Source: Membranihabitans marinus (GTDB lineage Bacteria; Bacteroidota; Bacteroidia; Chitinophagales; Saprospiraceae). Taken from it: DNA of 64,000 nucleotides. A program made the translations under genes and the position numbers. Within the stretch, counting starts at the first letter, position 1, and each line of letters opens with the position of its first letter. The stretch is taken from assembly GCF_021729155.1 (NCBI RefSeq), contig NZ_JAJQYA010000013.1, positions 62,001 to 126,000 of the forward strand, in the 5' to 3' direction. The notes under the pieces were generated by a model. That model saw nothing but the letters and a program-made list of their open reading frames with translations, had not been told where the DNA came from and ran no database searches. This document shows positions 1-7,968 of the stretch, one piece after another.

Positions 1-184
1 TGGACAGTTGGGTTTGGGTGGCTATTGGTCAACGGGAAAACCATTGATGAATGCGGCCAAAGACTTTGTTGAAATGAAAGAAGGTGAAGAAGTTATTGGT
101 TTGTTTTTTCTTGGCAAATACGATGAAAATTTAAAAGAAAGACCCCGCAAAGCCGTAAGCGATTTTACGACTTGGATGAAATAA
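1..184 (+). CDS. Nitroreductase family protein, C-terminal fragment
   Basis: Open from the left edge (codons in phase with base 2) to a TAA at 182-184, giving about 60 residues. The fragment contains GLGGYWSTGKP and, later, EVIGLFFLGKY followed by RPRK. This resembles the C-terminal end of FMN-dependent nitroreductases of the YdjA type, where a G-W-x-x-G loop is followed by a strand such as VVGFLYLG near the end. Such enzymes reduce nitro groups or quinones with NAD(P)H in the cytoplasm. The N-terminal FMN-binding half lies outside the window, so the call rests on the tail only. An Smr-domain gene follows after 17 bases. Confidence 0.6.
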   Translation, partial: GQLGLGGYWSTGKPLMNAAKDFVEMKEGEEVIGLFFLGKYDENLKERPRKAVSDFTTWMK

Positions 185-201
185 CACAGTAAATAAACAC
201 T

Positions 202-954
202 ATGGCTGAATTTTCGATGGTTCTTATTTTGAATGATTCAAATGTGGATTTTGGTATTGAGTTTCACAACGCAACAGATTATGGATTTGTTCTAGAAGGC
301 GAGGTTACCTTCAACGAATTGCCTCCTCAAGCTATCGATCTTCACATTAAACCTCATGACAATGAAAGGTGGAAGCGTTTTCCCTTTGATACCATCAATG
401 ACTATCCACATTTTGAACTAAAGATATACAAGCAGAGTACACAGGGCTTGGAGGCAGATTTCTTTGTGAAAATAAAACCTAAGCCCAAGCATTTACTTCA
501 ATCAATGTCATTGAGCGACGGTTCAGTTCACAAAGGGAAAAAATATTATTTATGGTCGGAGAAAGATCTCGATAGTCAAAAAATTCAAATCCCGTCTCCC
601 AAAAAACACATTCGAAGAGAGACGGTGAAGCCAGAGAAAAAGGTATTTAATGATTTGTCTCAATTGGCCTTCTTTAAACAAGAACTCGATTTACACGCTG
701 AAAATCTTTTTGACGATTTATCCAAAGTAAGACCAGACGAAATCTATCGCAAACAAATTTCCGCTTTTAATCATTATTTGGATAAAGCTATTGAAATGGG
801 GGTAGATCGTGTTTTTATTATTCACGGCATAGGCAGTGGTAGATTGCGCAAAGGGATTCATCAAAAATTGTCCCATCACCCCTATGTTAGTCATTTTTCT
901 AATACATACCATCCTAAGTATGGGTTTGGGGCTACAGAGGTCTTGTTTCAATAA
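202..954 (+). CDS. Smr/MutS2-type domain protein (DUF2027-like)
   Basis: A 250-residue protein. The last 90 residues form an Smr domain: ELDLHAENL (about residue 160, the LDxH motif) and HGIGSGRLRKGI (about residue 208), ending in GFGATEVLFQ. Smr domains are nicking or RNA-cleaving nuclease modules also found at the C-terminus of MutS2. The first 130 residues are beta-rich with no signal peptide, as in Bacteroidota DUF2027 proteins that pair such an N-terminus with Smr. A cytoplasmic nucleic-acid role is likely; the substrate is unknown. The ATG at 202 is the first start after the preceding gene. Confidence 0.85.
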   Translation: MAEFSMVLILNDSNVDFGIEFHNATDYGFVLEGEVTFNELPPQAIDLHIKPHDNERWKRFPFDTINDYPHFELKIYKQSTQGLEADFFVKIKPKPKHLLQSMSLSDGSVHKGKKYYLWSEKDLDSQKIQIPSPKKHIRRETVKPEKKVFNDLSQLAFFKQELDLHAENLFDDLSKVRPDEIYRKQISAFNHYLDKAIEMGVDRVFIIHGIGSGRLRKGIHQKLSHHPYVSHFSNTYHPKYGFGATEVLFQ

Positions 955-1058
955 AAATAATTGATTCCTTTGACGGTATATTATTTACATAGCCCTCGTT
1001 TTGGCAATTGTAATCTGGTAGATGTTATTCTTCTAATGGTCAATGAATCAAGGATATT

Positions 1059-2246
1059 TTATAATATTGAATAACCAAAGATTATTGATAATGTACTGTA
1101 ATTAGTTTTCCAATGTACATAATCACTTAAAACCTCTCTACCTGTATAGTATCTCAGCTCAAGGCTATATTTATTGTTTTGATTGTATCCAGCTCCTATA
1201 GCATAGTTAATTCTTGATTTAATATCTAAATTGCTTCTAGAATTATAAATAATAGTCGAAGAGGAAGAACTCAGATCAATAACATAAGAGGCATTAATGA
1301 AAATTTTAGATTTTGGGTTGAGAAAGAAACTATACCTCACTCCAAAAGGGATTTCAATGGATTTGTAGTCAATTGTAGAAATCTTTTCGGAGACTACTTT
1401 TTCAGTTTTATAATATTGATAAGTGGGTTCGAGCAGGATCGACCATTTATTTTGTAAAAAAGGTAAAACATATTCGAATTCAATGCCCATTCTAAAGTTA
1501 ACTTTATTGTCAAACTCAGTCCCAGTTAGGTTTGAAATACTATTTTTCATTGAAAGAGAGGAATAATTAATGCCAGGTCGAACATTTATTTTAAATAACT
1601 CATTGTTTTTCTTTTCTTCATACACTGTGAATTTATAATTATTACATTCGTTGTATGTTTTAAAAAATTTGATAAGTTGATTTTTATCATAATCTAGATT
1701 TTCAACTTTTGACATTTTAATAGTTTGACATTTTAAGTCAATCCAGAGTTGTTGTTTATATTTATCGTTTTTGTGAATTTTGCGATCGTCTAAATATTTT
1801 TTAAAAAACAATTGTTCTACACTGGAATCATCTTTGTTGTAGAAGAATTTTAATAAGTTACTCTGTTCAAAGGAATACAGACTCGCTTTCCCTTCAATTA
1901 GAACTTTTAAAAAGAGTTCTTCTTCGATTAAATCAAATTTTTTGACCACGCTTAATCGACTAATATCTTTACTAGATTTATCAATTTTTACCTTATGTCG
2001 ACTGTATTTAGATTTATTGTGAATGCCGAATTCCTTAACTGTTTCGATAGTTGCCTTTTGTTTATCTGAATTTTCATTGAGTTTATATTCAAATTCTGTA
2101 GGATTGTTTTTCCAGTCAACGTTTTTGATTAAACAATTGACTTTCTGATTATTATCGCTTATAAAATAGCCTTTCTCATAGGTTATTTGAGAGTAGCATT
2201 TTAGACTCGTAATTGCCATTATTAGGAATAGAAGAAGGCTTTTCAT
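1059..2246 (-). CDS. Secreted protein with C-terminal outer-membrane beta-barrel domain
   Basis: The ATG at 2246 gives a clean signal peptide (MKSLLLFLIMAITSLKCYSQ); a TTG nine codons upstream is less likely. Residues 20-200 are Lys/Asn-rich with no family I recognise. The second half has alternating amphipathic strands (for example WSILLEPTYQYYKTEK, IPFGVRYSFFLNPKSKIF and YSLELRYYTG) and ends on an aromatic-rich strand, typical of PorT-like/OMP_b-brl barrels. Many Bacteroidota proteins of unknown function share this plan. It stands alone, convergent with the Smr gene, with a noncoding stretch on its upstream side. Function unknown; the outer-membrane location is inferred. Confidence 0.6.
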   Translation of the reverse strand: MKSLLLFLIMAITSLKCYSQITYEKGYFISDNNQKVNCLIKNVDWKNNPTEFEYKLNENSDKQKATIETVKEFGIHNKSKYSRHKVKIDKSSKDISRLSVVKKFDLIEEELFLKVLIEGKASLYSFEQSNLLKFFYNKDDSSVEQLFFKKYLDDRKIHKNDKYKQQLWIDLKCQTIKMSKVENLDYDKNQLIKFFKTYNECNNYKFTVYEEKKNNELFKINVRPGINYSSLSMKNSISNLTGTEFDNKVNFRMGIEFEYVLPFLQNKWSILLEPTYQYYKTEKVVSEKISTIDYKSIEIPFGVRYSFFLNPKSKIFINASYVIDLSSSSSTIIYNSRSNLDIKSRINYAIGAGYNQNNKYSLELRYYTGREVLSDYVHWKTNYSTLSIIFGYSIL

Positions 2247-2775
2247 AATTAGAATATTTTTAGAAATGATCAAAGAGTATTTTACTATGCGTTTTTCAGC
2301 AAAATGGAATTCAATTGTAATTGCATTAGTGTGAAAGGGGAGAATTGTTTTTTGTTAATACCTCTGAATTGATATGAATCTTAAGTCAACTAAATGGACT
2401 TCACAGCTATTGTCTAGATTACTACACTTTGAATGTAATTAAATAGAGGCTTAAATTCTTTCGGAGAAAGTAATGTTGTTCCACATGCGATTAATTTTAA
2501 GCTTTCGCAATATGGAGAATTTGCACATATACTTTTATAACTTTAAATCTGATGGGGGTGGTTTTCAAATGAAACATCTTGAGGCGTTTCGTATTGTTGA
2601 TTCCTAAAATATTAGAAATATGATAGTAAAAATAATGATTTTTTTTTGATATCGACAACTTTTAATAAGAGAATAAGAAGATTAAAATGAATTCATTCAT
2701 TCAAAAGGGTCATAAAATTCACTTTTAAGTTATAGGTAAATTTACTACATCCTATATGGTTTGACAAGACAGGGG
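2247..2775. other. Intergenic region, no gene seen
   Basis: About 530 AT-rich bases between the barrel protein start and the sulfatase stop. No open frame with coding character, no tRNA and no strong terminator hairpin was seen. It should hold the promoter of the leftward barrel gene near 2250-2400, but I could not fix a Bacteroidota-type promoter. Confidence 0.5.
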
Positions 2776-4317
2776 TTACTTTTTAATATCGTATTGATCA
2801 CCGGCATCAGCCATAGCCTGTTGTAAATCTTTATGCAGTTTTTGTCTAATTTTTCTATACTTTTTCTCCTTGTACACATTTTGATTTTCGAATGGGTCTT
2901 TCTCTAAATCGTATAATTCCCAACCCGGACTAGTCCATTCTGACTGGGGGCCTGCATTGTTCATAGGACGTCCATAATAGTAAATGAGTTTATAGCGCTC
3001 AGTTCGCAATCCATAGTGGGCTGGACGCGTAGGGCTATGGGTCCAATACCGGTAATACATATGGTTGCGCCAGTCTTTCACTGATTCTCCCTTTAATTGT
3101 TCTCTAAAACTTTGGCCTGCGATAAATGAGGGTTTTTCTAAACCAGCATAATCGGCCATTAATGCGGGGAAATCTATGTTTAGTATAATATCGTTGACTT
3201 CACTTCCACCCTTGATTTCTTTAGGATATCGAATTACAAAGGGCATGCGCAAGGATTCTTCCAACATCATTCGCTTGTCAAAGAAACCGTGTTCGCCCAA
3301 GAAATATCCTTGGTCGGAAGTGTATATAACAATGGTATTTTCGGTCAATCCCCTATCATCTAAATAGTCGAGGATATGGCCAATATTTTCATCGATTCCA
3401 GCTCCACTGCGCATAAAATCCTTTATAAACTTTTGATATATTTGATACCTAGCGCTGTCAGCGGATAGGTTTTCGGTGGAAAATGGTAGTCCAGGATATT
3501 TTGCCCAAAAATCACCAGTAGAGGCTTGTTCGTATCGCTGTCCCAATATGTCCATAGAATGACCGGTAAATACCCGATTGGTAGAAGATGGACCTACATC
3601 ATATAGGTTATCTGGTGTCGGAATATCGACATCTTGGTATAAGGTTTCGAATCGATGAGCATAATCAAAAGGCTCGTGTGTGGCCTTAAAATGACACATT
3701 AAAAAGAAAGGTTGGTCGGTTTTTCTATCATCCAACCAATCCAAGGACATTTGAGTAATGACATCGGTCGAAAATCCCTTTTTTTGAATTAAATTCTTCT
3801 GATTGTTTTCCCAATAATCGCGTCCGCGGAAGTAGGGATCGTGGTAGATTCCCTGACCTGGCAATACCATATAATCGTCAAATCCCATCGGTTGACTTTT
3901 TAAATGCCACTTGCCAAACAATCCGGTTTGATATCCAGCTTCTTGAAGTACTTTGGCGATATTGTCATGGTGGGGATTGAGAGAATCTTGTAAGGTGAAT
4001 ACCTTATTATCGTGACTGTATTGACCAGTAAGAATCGACGCGCGACTGGGAACGCAGATGGAGTTGGTACAGAATGCATTGCGCAAAACCGCTCCTTCTT
4101 CGGCCAATCGACTTATATTTTTATTCTGTACATAATCTTTTAATATCCCTCCGTATATGCCCCAGGATTGAGAAGTGTGGTCGTCTGACATTATAAATAC
4201 GATATTGGGACGAGAAGAGGATTGGGCTTGAAGTCCGTGTCCTAGGATGACAGTGAATAATATGATACTATAAAACAATTCTTTTTTAACAACCATTTTG
4301 ATAAATTGTAATTTCAT
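2776..4317 (-). CDS. Sulfatase (type I, formylglycine-dependent), secreted
   Basis: Arylsulfatase-fold hydrolase of about 513 residues that removes sulfate esters from a sugar or other sulfated substrate in the periplasm. From the ATG at 4317 there is a signal peptide, then RPNIVFIMSDDHTSQSWG with the metal-binding DD at residues 45-46, and the CVPSR signature at 88-92 whose Cys must become formylglycine. Further on are the conserved GKWHLKSQ region, a TSDQGYFLGEHGFFDKR metal-site region and a C-terminal YKLIYYYG segment. Length and order fit S1 sulfatases of the iduronate-2-sulfatase/N-acetylglucosamine-6-sulfatase group; subfamily and substrate cannot be set by eye. A TTG at 4362 would overlap the upstream gene, so I prefer 4317. 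It is the last gene of a three-gene minus-strand operon, 13 bases after the GyrI-like gene. No formylglycine-generating enzyme is in the window. Confidence 0.9.
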   Translation of the reverse strand: MKLQFIKMVVKKELFYSIILFTVILGHGLQAQSSSRPNIVFIMSDDHTSQSWGIYGGILKDYVQNKNISRLAEEGAVLRNAFCTNSICVPSRASILTGQYSHDNKVFTLQDSLNPHHDNIAKVLQEAGYQTGLFGKWHLKSQPMGFDDYMVLPGQGIYHDPYFRGRDYWENNQKNLIQKKGFSTDVITQMSLDWLDDRKTDQPFFLMCHFKATHEPFDYAHRFETLYQDVDIPTPDNLYDVGPSSTNRVFTGHSMDILGQRYEQASTGDFWAKYPGLPFSTENLSADSARYQIYQKFIKDFMRSGAGIDENIGHILDYLDDRGLTENTIVIYTSDQGYFLGEHGFFDKRMMLEESLRMPFVIRYPKEIKGGSEVNDIILNIDFPALMADYAGLEKPSFIAGQSFREQLKGESVKDWRNHMYYRYWTHSPTRPAHYGLRTERYKLIYYYGRPMNNAGPQSEWTSPGWELYDLEKDPFENQNVYKEKKYRKIRQKLHKDLQQAMADAGDQYDIKK

Positions 4318-4330
4318 ATAATATGTAATT

Positions 4331-4804
4331 CTATTCTTCTTCTGTTGAATAATGGATACCAATATAAGCTTTTATATCAATCGTTCGACCATTGGAATTG
4401 GATCGATCATAAACCTCAAAGTCGGTAATGTAATTACGGTCGAGACCAGCATTTATGATTTCTTCTTGCAGGCTTGGCTCAGTATCGTAGTCTACTACTT
4501 CAGAAAACATAAAATAATGACCTCCTTGAACCTCGACCACGGAGAGACCTTCGGGCACATAATCATATTCCGATACATCATAGCCTATTAAAATGGTCTT
4601 TCTCTGTTGTTCCTCTCCATCAAAGTCGGTTTGAACTCCAAATAATAATTCCGAATTGGGTTTGGGAATCTTCATACGGACATTCTCTGCAAAAATACGA
4701 TGCCATAAATTTTGTAATCTTTCTTCGTAATCCTCCATATCATCTCCGTCAAGGCGGACGGCAAGACCCATAACTCTAAAAGCGGGGACATAGTAAAATT
4801 CCAT
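4331..4804 (-). CDS. GyrI-like / effector-binding domain protein
   Basis: A 157-residue cytoplasmic protein without signal peptide. The pattern fits the stand-alone effector-binding (SOUL/GyrI-like, AraC effector-binding) fold: an N-terminal strand FYYVPAFRVMGLAVRL, a helix with LQNLWHRIFAEN, then GVQTDF, ILIGYDVSEYDYVPEGLSVVEVQGGHYFMF and a final strand. YxxVPEGL...VxVxGGxY is the usual second repeat. Stand-alone members bind small hydrophobic ligands or act as inhibitors; here the ligand is unknown. It lies between a membrane hydroxylase (40 bases upstream) and a sulfatase (13 bases downstream), so the three are probably co-transcribed. Confidence 0.65.
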   Translation of the reverse strand: MEFYYVPAFRVMGLAVRLDGDDMEDYEERLQNLWHRIFAENVRMKIPKPNSELLFGVQTDFDGEEQQRKTILIGYDVSEYDYVPEGLSVVEVQGGHYFMFSEVVDYDTEPSLQEEIINAGLDRNYITDFEVYDRSNSNGRTIDIKAYIGIHYSTEEE

Positions 4805-4844
4805 GGCGATTTATTTACAATATGAGTGAATATCTAACTTTTAA

Positions 4845-5849
4845 CTATTGGGGTATTTCTTCCAACTTCATGGTCTCTAGATAGTTCTGTCGAGCAAGTG
4901 CAGCCGTTTGATGATTGCCCAAATGATGCCAACCTGGAGGTTTGACAATGTATAGCAGTTTGTTTTTCCATCCCGGGGCGGCTATGATATCTCTATACAA
5001 GGCTATAAATTCCCCGAAATATACATCGATAAAACTGCCGGAGTCCATTTTTCTAGTTATGCCATATTCAATTTTTAAATCCGGTAATTCTGGTTGGAAG
5101 GTACCAAAAACCTTATCCCAAATCAACAATAGATTGCAGAAATTGGTATCCATATAAAGTGGATTTCGTGCGTGGTGGACTCGATGATGGGAAGGGGTAA
5201 GTATTATTTTATTGAGGAAGCCCATTCTCCCATCTTTTAAAAGATTCTCTCCCACATGAATAAAGGCTCCGTAGGTCCCATCAATAAACATAATTAAAAA
5301 CAAGAGTTCAGGCTGTAATCCAAGCAAAATGCATACAGTGGTTCGAATGGTGTCGGCATAGGGTGCTTCCAGAAAAAAATGAGCATAAGTGACGGAAAGA
5401 TTCATGTTTTCAGGGGCATGGTGTGTGGAATGGAGACACCAAAATAATCGGACTTTGTGCCCCCAATAGTGATAGAGAAAATGGCCGAATTCCCATACGA
5501 TATAACCGTATAGGAAATAGTACCAAGTGAAGCTGGTCTGGAAAAGGGCATAGGGTTGAAACAAGCCTATGCAAAGAGCTACCATGGCGATGGCAATAAA
5601 TCGGGAGATGATCCGGTTTGCGACATAGATTAAGAAGTTTATTTTGTAAACTTTGGTTTGTGGTTTTTTGTAAATTATTCCCAGTAAGAATTCAAGCATG
5701 ACCAATAAAGGGATAATTGGGATGATAAGTGCTTTGATACCGTCGGCAGTAGTCAATGCGCTGTAATCACCGCTGGTCAAAATTTCAAACAATTGTTCTA
5801 GACCGAAAAATCCTTTTACTTCATTGAATAATACCGTTAACCATTCCAT
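4845..5849 (-). CDS. Sterol desaturase / fatty acid hydroxylase family protein
   Basis: A 334-residue integral membrane di-iron oxygenase. Several hydrophobic segments lie in the first 200 residues. The histidine boxes are present: FGHFLYHYWGHK, HSTHHAPENMN with a nearby YAHFF, and HHRVHHARN. Members of this family (fatty-acid hydroxylase superfamily, PF04116) hydroxylate or desaturate sterols, carotenoids or lipid chains using O2. The substrate here is unknown. It is the first gene of a minus-strand operon with a GyrI-like protein and a sulfatase, which hints at, but does not prove, a modified or sulfated lipid substrate. Confidence 0.85.
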   Translation of the reverse strand: MEWLTVLFNEVKGFFGLEQLFEILTSGDYSALTTADGIKALIIPIIPLLVMLEFLLGIIYKKPQTKVYKINFLIYVANRIISRFIAIAMVALCIGLFQPYALFQTSFTWYYFLYGYIVWEFGHFLYHYWGHKVRLFWCLHSTHHAPENMNLSVTYAHFFLEAPYADTIRTTVCILLGLQPELLFLIMFIDGTYGAFIHVGENLLKDGRMGFLNKIILTPSHHRVHHARNPLYMDTNFCNLLLIWDKVFGTFQPELPDLKIEYGITRKMDSGSFIDVYFGEFIALYRDIIAAPGWKNKLLYIVKPPGWHHLGNHQTAALARQNYLETMKLEEIPQ

Positions 5850-5988
5850 ATATTATATATTGAGATGATTGTAAATTAATAATTTATTTTGGGATTATTT
5901 GGATTTGCCTATCCATGCAAGGTGGTGAGCTGTCGTGATAGTCAATTGTAAATAGAAAGGCAAGTTGGTGACGTTTTGAGATCTATAA

Positions 5989-6558
5989 TTAGAACATCGA
6001 GGATAGGAGAAGGATAAATAATTCTTTTACGCCTCTTAGATATTTAATCGCATGGCTGATATGAGTTTCTACCGTTCTTTTAGAAATCCCCATTTGATCG
6101 GCTATTTCTTGATTGGGAATATGTTGAAACCGACTCATATAAAACACTTCTCGACATTTGTTGGGCAGTTGATCTAGGGTTTGAATAATTTCATCTTTCA
6201 ATTCCATTGCAGCCCTACTATCATAGGAGGATTGTTCTTGTTGGAGTCTTTTTATGATTTCTAGGTGTTCGTTGGATATTTTATTCTTTCTCAACACCAT
6301 AAAAACCTTGTATTTGGTGGCTTGGTACAGATATGCAGACAGATTGTGAATCGGATTTTGAGGTGGTTTTTGCCACAAGTCTATAAATATTTCTTGCACA
6401 ATATCTTCGCAAGCGATTTTATTTTTTAACACTTTGTAGGCAGATAAATAAAGTTTTTCCCAATATTTGGCATATAACGTCTCCATAGCGGACACATCCT
6501 TTTTTTGTAAAAGGACTAGCAAGTCAAAATCTGACTGAGTGCTGGTCGTATGCTTCAT
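5989..6558 (-). CDS. ECF RNA polymerase sigma factor (FecI/Bacteroidetes type)
   Basis: A 189-residue sigma-70 family ECF factor. Region 2 runs from about residue 13 to 80, including ALYAKYWEKLYLSAYKVL and EDIVQEIFIDLW. Region 4 runs from about residue 120 to 175, with LDQLPNKCREVFYMSRF and the helix-turn-helix IADQMGISKRTVETHISHAI. Such factors are held by FecR-type anti-sigma proteins and transcribe SusCD operons when the outer-membrane receptor binds ligand. Here the gene is divergent from fecR (310-base gap) instead of preceding it in the same direction. A very hydrophobic C-terminus (LFILLLSSMF) is usual in this subgroup. Confidence 0.93.
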   Translation of the reverse strand: MKHTTSTQSDFDLLVLLQKKDVSAMETLYAKYWEKLYLSAYKVLKNKIACEDIVQEIFIDLWQKPPQNPIHNLSAYLYQATKYKVFMVLRKNKISNEHLEIIKRLQQEQSSYDSRAAMELKDEIIQTLDQLPNKCREVFYMSRFQHIPNQEIADQMGISKRTVETHISHAIKYLRGVKELFILLLSSMF

Positions 6559-6868
6559 ACAAAAGAGAGTTAATCGTTCTACAGTTTGTTTTTAAATATT
6601 ACTATTCTGTATCCTATTTTACAAAGTGTATCAAACTATGTATTTAACGTAAATATAAAGGTAATTTCTCAGTTATTTAAGATTCCCAATATTCTATGTG
6701 AAAATCTGCGCTAAAATTTAACAGTTGGTCCAGCGATATCAATGATTTGTATTGATGTTTTTATTGGAATAAAATGCTTTGTTCGAAAAAAAAATCATTT
6801 TTTTTATCAGTGAACTACGTGTTTGGTGGATTTAAAGCAACATAGAGGTATAGAAGACAGATATCAAT
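6559..6868. promoter_or_regulatory. Divergent intergenic region between sigma factor and fecR
   Basis: 310 AT-rich bases from which both the sigma gene (leftward) and the fecR-susC-susD set (rightward) must be transcribed. It includes a run of A then T at about 6787-6804. I found no convincing -33/-7 pair and no clear operator. Confidence 0.4.
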
Positions 6869-7843
6869 ATGAATAAAGCTAATTTTTCCAACCTATTAAA
6901 AAAATACTTGACTCGTAAAGCGTCTGAAGGAGAAAAAGAATTGTTGGAAAAATTTTATTCAGAAATTCAAAATGAAAATATAGGGTGGGAGGATTGGTCG
7001 TCAGAAGAAAAGACCGCTTTAGAAGCGAGGATGCGTTCTAAAATTAAAGCGAAGATTCAACCTCGTCCATCCATTTTTAGGATGCAGTCTTTTTGGAAAA
7101 TGACAGCAGCTCTAGCTTTGTTACTAATCACGGCATATCTGGTTATTGATACCATTAAACCGATATCATCGGTTCAATCGCTTAGTCAAATCGTGGTATC
7201 CAAAGCAATAAATGCATCAAAGTCGGTATTGCTGTCCGATGGTAGTTATGTACTCTTGCAAAAAGGGTCTAGTATTAAGTACCCCCTATATTTTGACAAA
7301 TCGAATCGACAAGTTGAATTGACAGGAGAAGCTTGGTTTGATGTGCAGCGTGATACGTTAAGACCTTTTTCTGTTCAAAGCAATGATATCACTACTACGG
7401 TTTTGGGTACATCCTTTAGTATAAAAGCACACGCTAACGAAAGTAATATCGAAGTGAAAGTGACCAGTGGTAAGGTCAGCGTGAAAAATGTAGATCAAGA
7501 GTTAAGTGTTTTGGTCAAAGATGAAGAGTTGTTGTACAATACTGAAACCAAGGATTTTACCAAGAAGAAAATTGAAAAATTAGCTACTGAAGCCAATAAT
7601 GTAGAACGCAATGAATTTCAATTGTTAAATGTGACCATGGCTGAAGCAGTAGATTTTTTAAACAAAAGATGGGAAAAGATTATAGTTATTGAAAACGAAG
7701 AAATCAAGGATTGTCGATTGGTTGCTTCCTTTTACCAAGAAGATAGTTTAGAAGATATCTTGACCATAATATGTGGAGTAAGCAATTCGAGGTATAGTTA
7801 TAAAGATAATCAAATAGTAATTAATGGAACTGGATGTAAATAG
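6869..7843 (+). CDS. FecR family anti-sigma factor
   Basis: A 324-residue inner-membrane signal transducer. The N-terminal cytoplasmic part (residues 1-75, FSNLLKKYLTRKASEGEKELLEKFY) binds the sigma factor. One membrane helix follows (about 75-95, MTAALALLLITAYLVIDTI). The periplasmic FecR domain covers about 100-205 (KSVLLSDGSYVLLQKGSSIKY, VELTGEAWFDVQ, TTTVLGTSFSIKAH). The C-terminal DUF4974-like domain (about 250-320, LLNVTMAEAVDFLNKRW) contacts the STN domain of the receptor. It is encoded directly before an STN-bearing SusC, as expected for trans-envelope signalling to the divergent ECF sigma. Confidence 0.93.
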   Translation: MNKANFSNLLKKYLTRKASEGEKELLEKFYSEIQNENIGWEDWSSEEKTALEARMRSKIKAKIQPRPSIFRMQSFWKMTAALALLLITAYLVIDTIKPISSVQSLSQIVVSKAINASKSVLLSDGSYVLLQKGSSIKYPLYFDKSNRQVELTGEAWFDVQRDTLRPFSVQSNDITTTVLGTSFSIKAHANESNIEVKVTSGKVSVKNVDQELSVLVKDEELLYNTETKDFTKKKIEKLATEANNVERNEFQLLNVTMAEAVDFLNKRWEKIIVIENEEIKDCRLVASFYQEDSLEDILTIICGVSNSRYSYKDNQIVINGTGCK

Positions 7844-7886
7844 CAAAGTAATGAAATAAAAAATCAAATAAGGAATGGAATAAAAA

Positions 7887-7935
7887 AAGCCATCTTTTCT
7901 CCAGGCGTGCAGGCCATAAAGAAGGATGATGGCTT
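7887..7935 (+). terminator. Hairpin between fecR and susC (partial terminator/attenuator)
   Basis: AAGCCATC at 7887-7894 pairs with GATGGCTT at 7928-7935; the right arm is followed by CTTGTTTAAAT. The left arm is preceded by an A-run. It could reduce read-through from fecR into susC or act on leftward transcripts. The T-tract is weak, so strength is uncertain. Confidence 0.4.
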
Positions 7936-7968
7936 CTTGTTTAAATAATTCATAATCAAATTATTCAA

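Noticed and set aside
7887-7935. A riboswitch in the fecR-susC spacer
   Set aside because: Only one simple stem is present, with no conserved core of a known riboswitch class; partial terminator is the more modest reading.
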